Source: Panacagrimonas perspica (GTDB lineage: Bacteria > Pseudomonadota > Gammaproteobacteria > Nevskiales > Nevskiaceae). From it: a stretch of 64,000 nt of DNA. The stretch lies in NCBI RefSeq assembly GCF_004364935.1, contig NZ_SOBT01000008.1:1677534-1741533 (forward strand), read 5' to 3'. Under the pieces are notes generated by a model, which was not told the origin of the DNA, ran no database searches, and saw nothing but the letters and a program-made list of their open reading frames with translations. Position 1 is the first letter of the stretch. Every line of letters starts with the position of its first letter. This document shows, one piece after another, positions 42,805-51,595 of this stretch. The position numbers were made by a program, and so were the translations under genes.

Positions 42805-44135
42805 CGCGAACCTTCCTGCGCCGGCTGTTCGGGACCTCGCTGCAGCGGCGGCTGGTGCTCGCCCTGCTCGCGATCCTGCTCGTCGGCGGCGCCTTCGCGT
42901 CGCTGGGCCTGTACTGGCTGGCGATGCGTCAGCAGGGCGAGATCTTCGACGAGCGCCTGCGCGCGCTGTCGTTCAACCTGCCGGTCGAGGCGATGCTGGA
43001 GATGCCGCGCGGCGCCAACGACGAATCGGCCGACGGCATCGTCGTGCAGGTATGGCGCTCGGATGGAACTTTGCTGTGGACATCCGAAGCACGGCCCGCG
43101 CCGATCTCCACGCAGATCGGCATGTCGGACGTCTCGTACGGCGACGACCGCTGGCGCAGCTTCACGCGCATCGTCAGGCCCAGCGGACTCGTCCTGCAGG
43201 TGACGCAGGCGCTGGACGTCCGCGAGCGCCGCGCCGCCGCCGAGGCGCTGCGCCTGCTGGTGCCGCTGCTGGTGCTGGTGCCGGTGCTCGTGCTGCTCAC
43301 CGGCGGCGTGGTCGCCAACCAGCTCGGTCCGCTGCGCAAGCTCGCGGCGCAGATGCAGCAGCGCGCGGCCCAGGACACCTCGCCGGTCGAACTGGATGAC
43401 GCGCCGCGCGAACTCGAACCGGTGCTGAGTTCGCTCAACGACCTGTTGTCGCGCCAGGCGCGTGCGAGCCAGCGCCAGCGCGAATTCCTGGCCGACGTGG
43501 CGCACGAACTGCGCACACCGCTGGCGGCCGTGAGTCTGCAGGCGCAACGCGCCGGAATGGCCACCGACGACGCCGAGCGTCGCGAGGCACTCGATGCGCT
43601 GCACGGCGGCATCGAGCGCTCGACGCATCTGGTCGCCCAGCTCCTGAGCCTGGCACGCAGCGAATCGATTCCCGATGTGTCGATGGATCAGGCGGTACCG
43701 CTGGAACCGCTGCTGCGCGAGGTCGTCGCGCAACGCTTCCCGCTGGCGCAGGCACGCGGGCTGGACCTGGGCATCGCGGGTTCGCTGCCGGCCACCGTGC
43801 GCGGCGACGCCGAGGCGCTCACCAGCCTGATGGGGAATCTCGTCGACAACGCCATCGCCTACACACCGGCACCCGGTCGCATCGACGTCTCGCTCGTCGT
43901 CGAGGCGGGCGAAGCGGTGATCGTCGTCGAGGACACCGGGCCCGGGATCGATCCGGCGAGTCAGGCCACGATGTTCGAACGCTTCGTCCGCGGCGGATCA
44001 GGCGACGTCGCCGGCACCGGCCTTGGCCTTGCGATCGCGCACGGCGTCGTGCAGCGGCATCGCGGAAGCATCGAGCTGAACAATCGGACGGATCGCAGCG
44101 GGTTGCGGGCGATGGTGAGGTTGCCGATCGGATGA
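42801..44135 (+). CDS. Sensor histidine kinase, partner of the upstream regulator
   Basis: 444 aa. One transmembrane helix near the N-terminus (LVLALLAILLVGGAFASLGL), a periplasmic sensor of about 130 residues, a second helix (LLVPLLVLVPVLVLLTGGVV), HAMP-like linker, HisKA box ADVAHELRTPLAAV, then HATPase motifs NLVDNAIAYT, DTGPGI and GTGLGLAIA. A classic membrane kinase for the OmpR-type regulator with which it overlaps by 4 nt. Confidence 0.94.
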   Translation: MTRTFLRRLFGTSLQRRLVLALLAILLVGGAFASLGLYWLAMRQQGEIFDERLRALSFNLPVEAMLEMPRGANDESADGIVVQVWRSDGTLLWTSEARPAPISTQIGMSDVSYGDDRWRSFTRIVRPSGLVLQVTQALDVRERRAAAEALRLLVPLLVLVPVLVLLTGGVVANQLGPLRKLAAQMQQRAAQDTSPVELDDAPRELEPVLSSLNDLLSRQARASQRQREFLADVAHELRTPLAAVSLQAQRAGMATDDAERREALDALHGGIERSTHLVAQLLSLARSESIPDVSMDQAVPLEPLLREVVAQRFPLAQARGLDLGIAGSLPATVRGDAEALTSLMGNLVDNAIAYTPAPGRIDVSLVVEAGEAVIVVEDTGPGIDPASQATMFERFVRGGSGDVAGTGLGLAIAHGVVQRHRGSIELNNRTDRSGLRAMVRLPIG

Positions 44136-44156
44136 GCGATAGCAGCGCCCGGCATC

Positions 44157-44225
44157 CGTAGGGTGCGCTTCGCGCACGGAGCCGTTTCCAGCCGAGGCGA
44201 CCGCGTGCGCGAAGCGCACCCTACG
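44157..44225. repeat. Long inverted repeat downstream of the kinase gene
   Basis: CGTAGGGTGCGCTTCGCGCA... at 44157-44178 and its exact complement at 44204-44225: 22-bp arms, 25-base loop. The arms also contain their own GTGCGCTTCGCGCAC palindrome. It could act as terminator for the two-component operon or be a dispersed REP-type element. Nothing else is seen in 44136-44388. Confidence 0.75.
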
Positions 44226-44388
44226 GGCTACGGGGTTCTCAAAATGCATTCCCCGATTCCCGGAACGTGCGGCGCGCGGCGTCCGTTCTCGCACCTTCTC
44301 CTGAAAACACCCGGGCACGGATCCTGATCCCGTTCCTCGTCCGGCGACGTTGCCGGCTCATCGAAAATACTTTCAAGGAACGAACGCT

Positions 44389-44652
44389 ATGAACACTGAC
44401 AAGGCAACGACCTCCGCCGCCGCCGACAAGGCCAAGGGTCGCGCCAACGAGGTGATCGGTACCGTCAAGGCCAAGGTCGGCAGCCTCACCGGCGACCGCG
44501 AGCTGGAAGCCAAGGGCCATGCGCAGAACGCGGAAGGCAAGGTCGACCGCGTAAAGGGCGAGATCAAGGAAAAGATCGACGACGCCAAGAACGTCGTGAA
44601 GGCCGGCGTCGAAGCGGTGAAGGACAAGGTCAACGAAGCCCGTCGTCCGTAG
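44389..44652 (+). CDS. CsbD-family stress-response protein
   Basis: 87 aa, highly charged: Lys, Glu, Asp and Ala dominate (KAKGRANEVIGTVKAKVGSL, KVDRVKGEIKEK). The KGxxxExxGxxxxxxG pattern is the CsbD signature. These small, probably disordered or helical proteins rise under osmotic and general stress. AAGGAA precedes the ATG. A strong hairpin follows, so it is monocistronic. Confidence 0.92.
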   Translation: MNTDKATTSAAADKAKGRANEVIGTVKAKVGSLTGDRELEAKGHAQNAEGKVDRVKGEIKEKIDDAKNVVKAGVEAVKDKVNEARRP

Positions 44653-44700
44653 TCTCCGTGACGCGACGCGCAGCGCCGCGCGTCGTCACCGCTCGAAGCG

Positions 44701-44730
44701 AAACTCCGGCTGCTCCTGCAGCCGGAGTTT
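44701..44730 (+). terminator. Terminator hairpin after csbD-like gene
   Basis: AAACTCCGGCTGC, loop TCCT, GCAGCCGGAGTTT: a perfect 13-bp stem flanked by A and T triplets, 48 bases after the stop codon. Confidence 0.75.
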
Positions 44731-44876
44731 CCTTGCGTCAGGCGCTGGCAATACCGAATTCCGGCCGCCTCTGGTTTTCTTAATACAACGCTAAATCTTC
44801 GCCCGCAGCATGGATCCATGCCCGGCTTTCGCCCGGCACCGCAACCCGGCCCGCTGGCCGGCTAGAGGATCGTTCC

Positions 44877-46370
44877 ATGCCCAGCCGCACGTCTTTCCGG
44901 ACCTTCATCCGCACGCCTTTCGCCGCGGCCGTTCTTGCCGCCGCGCTCGCCGCTCCCGTAGGCGCCGTCGTTGCGCTCGGCGGCACGCAGTCCAGCGGCG
45001 TCACCGCCGTCGACCCGCATACCTCCGCGCCCGTCCCCGCCATCGCACTGCCGGACTTCGCGGCGCTGGCGCGCCAGTACGGCCCCGCCGTCGTGAACAT
45101 CACCGTCACCGAGAACATGAAGACCTCGCTGCGCATGCCGCCTGGCTTTGGCGGAGGCAACGACGATTCGGATGACGACGACAGCGATAACGGCAACCCA
45201 GGTGTTCCGCCGTGGTTCCGCGGCATGCCGCCCGGTGCGCCGCAGGGTCCGATGCGCGGCCAGGGTTCCGGCTTCATCGTGAATGCCGACGGCATCATCC
45301 TGACCAATGCCCACGTCGTGGCCGATGCCAAGACCGTGACGGTCAAGCTCACCGACCATCGCGAGTTCGCGGCCAAGGTCATCGGCGTGGACACCACGAG
45401 CGATGTCGCCGTGCTGAAGATCGACGCCAAGGACCTGCCCACCGTGAAGATCGGCGACACCAGCCGCGTCTCGGTCGGCGAGTGGGTGGTGGCCATCGGT
45501 GCGCCGTTCGGCTTCGAGAACAGCGTCACGCAGGGCATCGTCAGCGCCAAGGGCCGCACGCTGCCCGACGGCTCGTACGTGCCGTTCCTGCAGACCGACG
45601 TGGCGATCAACCCGGGCAACTCGGGCGGACCGCTGTTCAATCTCGCCGGCGAGGTCGTCGGCATCAATTCGCAGATCTACTCGCGCAGCGGCGGCTACAT
45701 GGGCGTGTCCTTCGCCATTCCGATCGACGTGGCGATGAACGTCAGCGAACAGTTGCAGTCCACCGGCCACGTGGCGCGCGGCCGCCTGGGTGTCACGGTG
45801 CAGCCGGTCAACGGCGCGTTCGCCAAGTCGTTCGGGCTGGACAAGCCGGAAGGCGCGCTGATCTCCGACGTGGATGACGACAGCCCGGCGGCCAAGGCCG
45901 GCCTGGAGAGCGGCGACGTGATCCTGAGCTTCAACGGCGACGCGATCCAGGATTCGTCCGAGCTGCCGGCGCGCGTCGCCGCGCTGAAGCCCGGCCAGAA
46001 GGCCACGATCGGCATCTGGCGCAACCGCAAGTCGAAGGACCTGACGGTCCAGGTCGGCGAGATGCAGGACCGCAAGGTCGCCAGCGCTGCCGACAAGGCG
46101 GTGCCGGCCGGCAAGCTGGGTCTGGCGCTGCGTCCGCTGGACAAGGCCGAGCAGCGCGAAGCCGACGCCGACGGCCTGCTGGTCGAGCGCGTGGCCGGCC
46201 CGGCCGCCGAAGCCGGCATCCAGCCGGGCGACATCGTGCTATCGGCCAACGGCGTATCGGTGAAGAGCGTCGAGCAGCTTCGCGAGCGCGTCGAGAAGGC
46301 CGACGGTTCGGTGGCGCTGCTGATCCAGCGCGACGGACATCGCCTGTTCGTGCCGGTCGACGCCGGATAA
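44877..46370 (+). CDS. DegP/MucD-like periplasmic serine protease
   Basis: 497 aa. N-terminal export signal (FAAAVLAAALAAPVGAVVAL), then an S1C protease domain with an intact triad: His in LTNAHVV, Asp in TSDVAVLK, Ser in NPGNSGGPLF. An acidic Gly/Asp-rich insert (NDDSDDDDSDNGN) lies in the LA loop. Two PDZ domains follow, beginning near GRLGVTVQPV and KLGLALRPL. It degrades or refolds damaged envelope proteins. Monocistronic, with a hairpin at its 3' side. Confidence 0.95.
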   Translation: MPSRTSFRTFIRTPFAAAVLAAALAAPVGAVVALGGTQSSGVTAVDPHTSAPVPAIALPDFAALARQYGPAVVNITVTENMKTSLRMPPGFGGGNDDSDDDDSDNGNPGVPPWFRGMPPGAPQGPMRGQGSGFIVNADGIILTNAHVVADAKTVTVKLTDHREFAAKVIGVDTTSDVAVLKIDAKDLPTVKIGDTSRVSVGEWVVAIGAPFGFENSVTQGIVSAKGRTLPDGSYVPFLQTDVAINPGNSGGPLFNLAGEVVGINSQIYSRSGGYMGVSFAIPIDVAMNVSEQLQSTGHVARGRLGVTVQPVNGAFAKSFGLDKPEGALISDVDDDSPAAKAGLESGDVILSFNGDAIQDSSELPARVAALKPGQKATIGIWRNRKSKDLTVQVGEMQDRKVASAADKAVPAGKLGLALRPLDKAEQREADADGLLVERVAGPAAEAGIQPGDIVLSANGVSVKSVEQLRERVEKADGSVALLIQRDGHRLFVPVDAG

Positions 46371-46396
46371 GCAGCGCGGCAAAGCGGGATAATCGC

Positions 46397-46425
46397 GACG
46401 GCGCCTTCCCCTGGGGGGCGCCGTC
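46397..46425 (+). terminator. Hairpin between the DegP-like and mprF genes
   Basis: GACGGCGCC, an 11-base loop, GGCGCCGTC: a 9-bp GC stem 26 bases after the protease stop and 31 before the mprF start. No T-run; a possible terminator. Confidence 0.5.
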
Positions 46426-46456
46426 CGCGTATGTGGGGATTCGGGAGGAGATGGGA

Positions 46457-49063
46457 ATGGGTGATTCACTGGCGAGCCTCGAGACCGAGGTGGCGCCTGC
46501 GGGAGCGTCCCGGCTGAAACGGTGGACGCCGTGGTTGCTGGGATTCGCTTTCGTTGCACTGGGCGCGCTGTGCTTCGAGGCGCTCAAGGACATGGCCACC
46601 GAGCTGCGCTACGAAGCCGTCGTCGACGCCATCCACGACACGGATTCGCTTCGCCTCGTGCTGGCGGGACTCGCCACGGCGCTCAGCTATTTCCTGCTGA
46701 CCGGCTACGACTACTTCGCGCTGCGCTACGTCGGCGCCGTCGTGCCCTACCGCGTGGCCGGGCAGGCCGCGTTCATCGCCTACGCGCTGAGCAATTCGAT
46801 CGGCCTGGGCGTGCTCACCGGCGGCGCCGTGCGTCTGCGGCTGTACGGCGCGGCAGGCATCGAGCCCGAGCGGGTCGGCCGCGCCATCGCGTTCAACGCG
46901 CTGTGCTTCGGGCTGGGCGTGGGCGTGGTGGGCGCCTTGTCGCTGATGTGGGCGGCTGATGCGGTGGCGCCCGCGATCCACGTGCCGGCCTGGCTGGTCC
47001 GCGGCGTGGCCGCCGCCTTTCTCGTGGCCATCGCCACGCTGGTCTGGATGTGCCGCAACGGCGGCGAGCGGCGCTTCCTGGGTCGCATCACGATCCAGGC
47101 ACCCGCGCTGGCGCTGACGTTGCCGACCTTGCTGATCTCCGCATTCGATATCGCGGCGTCGGCGATGGTGCTGTGGGTGCTGCTGCCCGAGGGCTCGGTC
47201 GACTTCGCGCCGTTCCTGGCGTTCTACGCGGTGGCGGTCGTGCTGGGCATCCTCAGCCACCTGCCCGGCGGCATCGGCGTCTTCGAGGCGGTGATGCTGC
47301 TGGCGCTGGGCGGCGATGCTCCGCCCGAGGACCTGGCCGGCGCGCTGGTGCTGTACCGCGTCATCTACTACGTGCTGCCGCTGATGCTGGCGCTGGCCTG
47401 GCTGGTGATCCACGAACTGCGCCGCGCGCGCGAAACCGCGGTGGTGCGCGCGATGGTGGGCCTGACGCCCACCCTGATGGCAGCACTGACCTTGATCGTG
47501 GGCACGATGCTGCTGATGTCCGGCGTCACGCCCGCCACCGTCGAGGCCACGACCTTGCTGGCGCTGCACGTGCCGCTGCCGGTGGTCGAGGCCGCGCACT
47601 TCCTTGGCAGCATCGCGGGCCTGGCCATGCTGTTCGTGGCGCGCGGCATGATCCAGCGCATCGATGCGGCGTGGTGGGCCGGCGTGGCGCTGGGCCTGCT
47701 GAGCCTGGTGCTGGCACTGCCCAAGGGCATCGCGGTCAACGAGGCGCTGGTGCTGACCGGCTTCGTGGCCCTGCTCAGCGCGTCGCGACGCCAGTTCACG
47801 CGCCACGCCTCGCTGCTCGCGCAACCGTTCAGCACCGGCTGGACCGCCGCGATCGTGGCGATTCTCGCCACCGTGACCCTGCTGCTGTTCATGGTCTATC
47901 GCGACGTGCCGTACACGCAGGAGCTGTGGTGGGAGTTCGAGTTCGATGCGCACGCGCCGCGCTCCCTGCGCGCGCTGCTGGCGGTCGCACTGCTGGCGCT
48001 CGCGTTCGGCCTGCGCCAGTTGTTCCGTCCGGCGTCGCCGACCTTGCAGCAGGTCGATCGCGCCGCGCTGGACCGCGCGGCGCTGGTCGTCAGCGCGCAG
48101 GACAAGGCCGATGCGGGCCTGGCCCTGATGGGCGACAAGCAGCTGCTGTTCTCGGAATCCGGAAAAGCCTTCGTGATGTACGGACGCCGCGGCCGCTCCT
48201 GGGTGGGCCTGTTCGACCCCATCGGTCCGGAGAACGAAGTGCCGGAACTGATCTGGCGCTTCCTCGAGCAGGCGCGCGAAGCCGGCGGCCGCGCGTCGTT
48301 CTACCAGGTGCGGCCCGAGTACCTGCCGCACTACCTCGACGCCGGCCTGCGCCCGCTGAAGCTGGGCGAACACGCATCGGTCGACCTGCCCTCGTTCACG
48401 CTGAAGGGTTCGCGCCGTGCCAACCTGCGACAGGGCGTCAGCCGCGGCGAGCGCGAGGGCCTGACATTCGAAGTGATTCCCGCCGATGACTTGCGCAGCG
48501 TGATCGCCGAACTGCGCGCGGTATCGGATGCCTGGCTGCGCGAGCATCGCGCCGCCGAGAAGTCGTTCTCGCTGGGCGCCTTCGCCGAGAACTATGTGCT
48601 GCGCCAACCGGTGGCCATCACGCGTCACAACGGACGCCTCGTGGCGTTCGCGACATTGATGGTCACCGACCGCAAGATCGAGGCGAGCGTGGACCTGATG
48701 CGCCATCTTCCCGATGCGCCGAAGGGCACGATGGATTTCCTGTTCGTGAAAGTGATGCTGTATTTCCAGACCGAGAACTTCCAGCGTTTCGGCCTGGGCA
48801 TGGCACCGCTGTCCGGCATGGTCGAGCACCCGCTGGCGCCGAACTGGCATCGCCTCGGAAGGCTGCTGTTCTCGCACGGCGAGCACTTCTACAACTTCCA
48901 GGGCCTGCGCGCGTTCAAGGAAAAGTTCGATCCGCAGTGGCAGCCGCGATACCTCGCGGCCCCCGGCGGCGTCGCTCCGCTGCTGGTGCTCGCGGACACC
49001 GCGGCGCTGATCAGCGGGGGATTGCGTTCGATGGTCAGCCGTCAGGAGACAGCCAAGCGATGA
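46457..49063 (+). CDS. mprF: MprF, bifunctional aminoacyl-phosphatidylglycerol synthase/flippase
   Basis: About 868 aa. The N-terminal two thirds hold many membrane helices of the flippase (LPGGIGVFEAVML is the conserved loop); the C-terminal third is the cytosolic GNAT-like synthase domain (KAFVMYGRRGRSWVGLFDPIG; MDFLFVKVMLYFQ; HLYNFQGLR-type ending YNFQGLRAFKEKFDPQWQPRY). It adds lysine or alanine from aminoacyl-tRNA to phosphatidylglycerol and exposes the product, lowering negative surface charge and sensitivity to cationic peptides. I chose the ATG at 46457 because GGGAGGAG ends 6 nt before it. Overlaps the next gene as ATGA. Confidence 0.95.
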   Translation: MGDSLASLETEVAPAGASRLKRWTPWLLGFAFVALGALCFEALKDMATELRYEAVVDAIHDTDSLRLVLAGLATALSYFLLTGYDYFALRYVGAVVPYRVAGQAAFIAYALSNSIGLGVLTGGAVRLRLYGAAGIEPERVGRAIAFNALCFGLGVGVVGALSLMWAADAVAPAIHVPAWLVRGVAAAFLVAIATLVWMCRNGGERRFLGRITIQAPALALTLPTLLISAFDIAASAMVLWVLLPEGSVDFAPFLAFYAVAVVLGILSHLPGGIGVFEAVMLLALGGDAPPEDLAGALVLYRVIYYVLPLMLALAWLVIHELRRARETAVVRAMVGLTPTLMAALTLIVGTMLLMSGVTPATVEATTLLALHVPLPVVEAAHFLGSIAGLAMLFVARGMIQRIDAAWWAGVALGLLSLVLALPKGIAVNEALVLTGFVALLSASRRQFTRHASLLAQPFSTGWTAAIVAILATVTLLLFMVYRDVPYTQELWWEFEFDAHAPRSLRALLAVALLALAFGLRQLFRPASPTLQQVDRAALDRAALVVSAQDKADAGLALMGDKQLLFSESGKAFVMYGRRGRSWVGLFDPIGPENEVPELIWRFLEQAREAGGRASFYQVRPEYLPHYLDAGLRPLKLGEHASVDLPSFTLKGSRRANLRQGVSRGEREGLTFEVIPADDLRSVIAELRAVSDAWLREHRAAEKSFSLGAFAENYVLRQPVAITRHNGRLVAFATLMVTDRKIEASVDLMRHLPDAPKGTMDFLFVKVMLYFQTENFQRFGLGMAPLSGMVEHPLAPNWHRLGRLLFSHGEHFYNFQGLRAFKEKFDPQWQPRYLAAPGGVAPLLVLADTAALISGGLRSMVSRQETAKR

Positions 49064-50487
49064 ACGTCACGATGCGCTCCGCGCTTCGACGCACCGCGTT
49101 TTTCTTCGCGGGCCTGCTGATCGCGCATGCGGCGCCCGCGCAGCAGAAGCTCTCGCACGGCCTGTTCGACGACGTGGCGATCTACCGTCCACAGGGCGCT
49201 GCGACGGGCGCGGTGCTGCTGCTGTCCGGCGATGCGCCCTCGCCCACCGCCGGCAAGAGCGGCGATGGGTCTTCTGCGATGGCCGCGGCACTGGCCCAGG
49301 AAGGCGCGATGGTGGCGCTGATCGACATGGGCAAGCTGCGCGCGAACCTCGAGAAGGACGGCGGCGACTGCGTGTTCCCGGAAGGCGACTTCGAGAACCT
49401 CTCGCACTACATCCAGGGCTACGAGAAGCTGCCGACGTATCACACGCCGGTGATCGCGGGCATCGGCAACGGCGCCGCGCTGGCCTACACGATGCTCGCG
49501 CAGTCGGACCCCGGCACGTTCTCCGGCGGCCTGACCTTGGGCTTCAAGCCCGAGCTGGATCTGAAGAAGAAGCTGTGCGAAGGCGAAGGCACGCACATCA
49601 AGAGCCGCAAGGACGGCTCCGGCGTGAGCCTGCTGCCCTCTCCTGCCTTGTCGCTTCCGTGGATCGCGTTGCAGGACAAGCCTTCACTGACGGCGACGAA
49701 GGACTTCGCTCGTTCGATGACGAGCGTGGAAGTGGTATCGGTCGCGCAAGGCAAGCACGACCAGGTGCCGCCGCCCGACGAGCTGAGCCTGGTGCGCGCC
49801 GCGTATCGCCGCATCGGCGCCCACAAGCCCAGCGCACTGCCGCCTCCGCCGGTGCGGCTCGGTGACCTGCCGGTGATCGAGGTTCCGGCCACGGCGCCCG
49901 ACGAAGGCGCCGGCGACCGCTTCGCGGTGCTGCTGTCGGGCGACGGCGGCTGGGCGGGACTGGACAAGGAAGTGGCCGGAGCGCTGGCCAAGCTCGGCGT
50001 GCCGGTGGTGGGCTTCGATTCGCTGCGCTACTTCTGGGACGCGCGCACGCCAGCCGGGCTGTCCGCGGACATCGACCGGCTGGTGCGCTACTACGCCTCG
50101 CACTGGAAGAAGCCGCGCGTGATCCTGATCGGCTACTCGCAGGGCGCCGACGTGCTGCCGTTCGCACTGAACCGCTTGCCGCCGGCGACCCGCGCGATGG
50201 TGTCGCGCACGGTGCTGATGGCGCTGGGCGAGAACGCCTCGTTCGAATTCCACCTGGGCAACTGGGTAGGTAGCGGCGACAACGATGCGCTGCCGATCGA
50301 ACCCGAGACGCGGGCGCTCGATCCCGCGCACACCCTGTGCCTCTACGGCGCGGACGAACCGGAATCGCTGTGCTCGAAGTTGCCGCCGGGGCGCGTCGTC
50401 TCGGAGGCGCTGCCGGGGGGGCATCATTTCGACGGCGCTTACGATTCGCTGGCGGAGCGGATTCTGGGGCTGCAGCCGAAGCCCTGA
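49060..50487 (+). CDS. acvB: AcvB/VirJ-family periplasmic hydrolase of aminoacyl-phosphatidylglycerol
   Basis: 475 aa. Signal peptide FFFAGLLIAHAAPAQQ. Two alpha/beta-hydrolase-like halves; the C-terminal VirJ domain contains FAVLLSGDGGWAGLDKEVA and the nucleophile elbow GYSQGADVLPFALNR. In Agrobacterium and Rhizobium, AcvB/AtvA hydrolyses lysyl-phosphatidylglycerol in the periplasm and is encoded with the synthase, as here (ATGA overlap with mprF). The pair would make and remove the modification. Confidence 0.93.
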   Translation: MNVTMRSALRRTAFFFAGLLIAHAAPAQQKLSHGLFDDVAIYRPQGAATGAVLLLSGDAPSPTAGKSGDGSSAMAAALAQEGAMVALIDMGKLRANLEKDGGDCVFPEGDFENLSHYIQGYEKLPTYHTPVIAGIGNGAALAYTMLAQSDPGTFSGGLTLGFKPELDLKKKLCEGEGTHIKSRKDGSGVSLLPSPALSLPWIALQDKPSLTATKDFARSMTSVEVVSVAQGKHDQVPPPDELSLVRAAYRRIGAHKPSALPPPPVRLGDLPVIEVPATAPDEGAGDRFAVLLSGDGGWAGLDKEVAGALAKLGVPVVGFDSLRYFWDARTPAGLSADIDRLVRYYASHWKKPRVILIGYSQGADVLPFALNRLPPATRAMVSRTVLMALGENASFEFHLGNWVGSGDNDALPIEPETRALDPAHTLCLYGADEPESLCSKLPPGRVVSEALPGGHHFDGAYDSLAERILGLQPKP

Positions 50488-50852
50488 CGACGTAGCCCGG
50501 GTGAAACCCGGGAGCTTTTTCTTTCTGTCGAACGGGCCTGGAAACAAGAGAGGCGAGCGCAAAGGATCATTCAAAAACCTTTGCGCCTTTCCGTTTCCTT
50601 TGCCGTCGCTGCTTTAATCGCAGTTCCGTTGCGTTAGCCGTTGACTCGGACTCCGGGGCGACGTCCGGATCTATTCCGATAACCCGGCGGGAATCCCGGA
50701 CTTCGTCCGGGCTACGGGTTGTCAGGTGATGCTTCGCCCGCTCACCAATCCGGCGATCGAAAAATAAAAGTTCGCATCGAAGCCGATCTAACGAAAACCT
50801 AACGCGCGACGGCTTGACGCGTTCCATCCCCCCGGCGCTAACATTCCGCGCC
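50488..50852. other. Intergenic stretch holding composite repeat copy C
   Basis: Occupied largely by the repeat at 50492-50715. The remainder, before the PiuC-like gene, has a TTGACG at 50814 and TAACAT at 50839 with a long 19-bp spacer as a weak promoter candidate. No gene is seen. Confidence 0.5.
50492..50715. repeat. Composite intergenic repeat, copy C
   Basis: Flanked by GTAGCCCGGGTGAAACCCGG at the left and CCCGGACTTCGTCCGGG plus CTAC at the right. Bases 50578-50642 are the reverse complement of 565-628 with few mismatches, and GCGCAAAGG / CCTTTGCGC around 50558-50587 form a hairpin. Same family as copies A and B. Confidence 0.8.
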
Positions 50853-51515
50853 ATGTACGTCGCCCTCGAAAAACTTCTCGACGGCTCGCAACTGGCCACG
50901 ATCCGCAGCGCGCTCGCGAGCGCGTCTTTCAGCGAAGGCGCGTCCACGGCGGGCTGGTACGGGAAGTCCGTCAAGAAGAATCTGCAGGCGCAGCACGACG
51001 CCTGCTCGCGCATCGTCCACGAAGCGGCGCTCCGTCATCCGATGTTCCGCGCCGCCGCGCAACCGAACGTCATCCTGCCGCCACTGTTCTCGCGCTACGT
51101 GCCCGGAATGGAATACGGCGTCCACGTGGACGACGCCATCATGGGGGCCCAGGGCGCCGTGCGCGCGGACCTCGCGATGACGGTTTTTCTCAGTGATCCG
51201 TCCACGTACGACGGCGGCGAACTGGTGGTGGAACTGCACTCGGCGCCGCTCAAATTCAAGATGGCCGCCGGCGACGCGATCCTCTATCCCGCGACCTCGC
51301 TCCACCGCGTGGACCAGGTCACGCGCGGCGAGCGCTTGGTCAGCGTCCTGTGGATCCAGAGCCTGGTGCAGGAAGCCTCTCGGCGCGAGATCCTGTTCGA
51401 CCTGTTCAACCTGCGGCGCAAGCTGTGGGAGCGGACCGGTCAGACCAAGACGCCGGAGTCGGACCTGGCGGCGCGGTCGTACGTGAACCTGATGCGGATG
51501 TGGGCGAAGCCCTGA
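50853..51515 (+). CDS. Fe(II)/2-oxoglutarate-dependent PKHD-type hydroxylase, PiuC/YbiX-like
   Basis: 220 aa. Iron ligands HVDD (H-x-D) in MEYGVHVDDAIM and the distal His in SLHRVDQV; Arg in RGERLVSVLW binds 2-oxoglutarate. This is the PiuC/YbiX family, often next to TonB-dependent siderophore receptors, but no receptor gene is present here. Probably acts on an iron-siderophore-related protein or ligand; target unknown. Confidence 0.93.
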   Translation: MYVALEKLLDGSQLATIRSALASASFSEGASTAGWYGKSVKKNLQAQHDACSRIVHEAALRHPMFRAAAQPNVILPPLFSRYVPGMEYGVHVDDAIMGAQGAVRADLAMTVFLSDPSTYDGGELVVELHSAPLKFKMAAGDAILYPATSLHRVDQVTRGERLVSVLWIQSLVQEASRREILFDLFNLRRKLWERTGQTKTPESDLAARSYVNLMRMWAKP

Positions 51516-51535
51516 AGCCCCCACCGTAGCCCGGG

Positions 51536-51592
51536 TGAAACCCGGGATTCCCCTCGTCAACAGGCAGGCATCCCGGGTTTCACCCGGGCTAC
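51536..51592. repeat. REP-like inverted pair
   Basis: GTAGCCCGGGTGAAACCCGG at the left and CCGGGTTTCACCCGGGCTAC at the right: near-perfect long inverted repeat between the convergent PiuC-like and urtE genes; may terminate both transcripts. Confidence 0.8.
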
Positions 51593-51595
51593 GTG

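Noticed and set aside
46466-48886. A minus-strand open frame of about 800 codons opposite mprF
   Set aside because: Antisense shadow with repetitive His/Gln/Arg composition; mprF on the plus strand is unambiguous.
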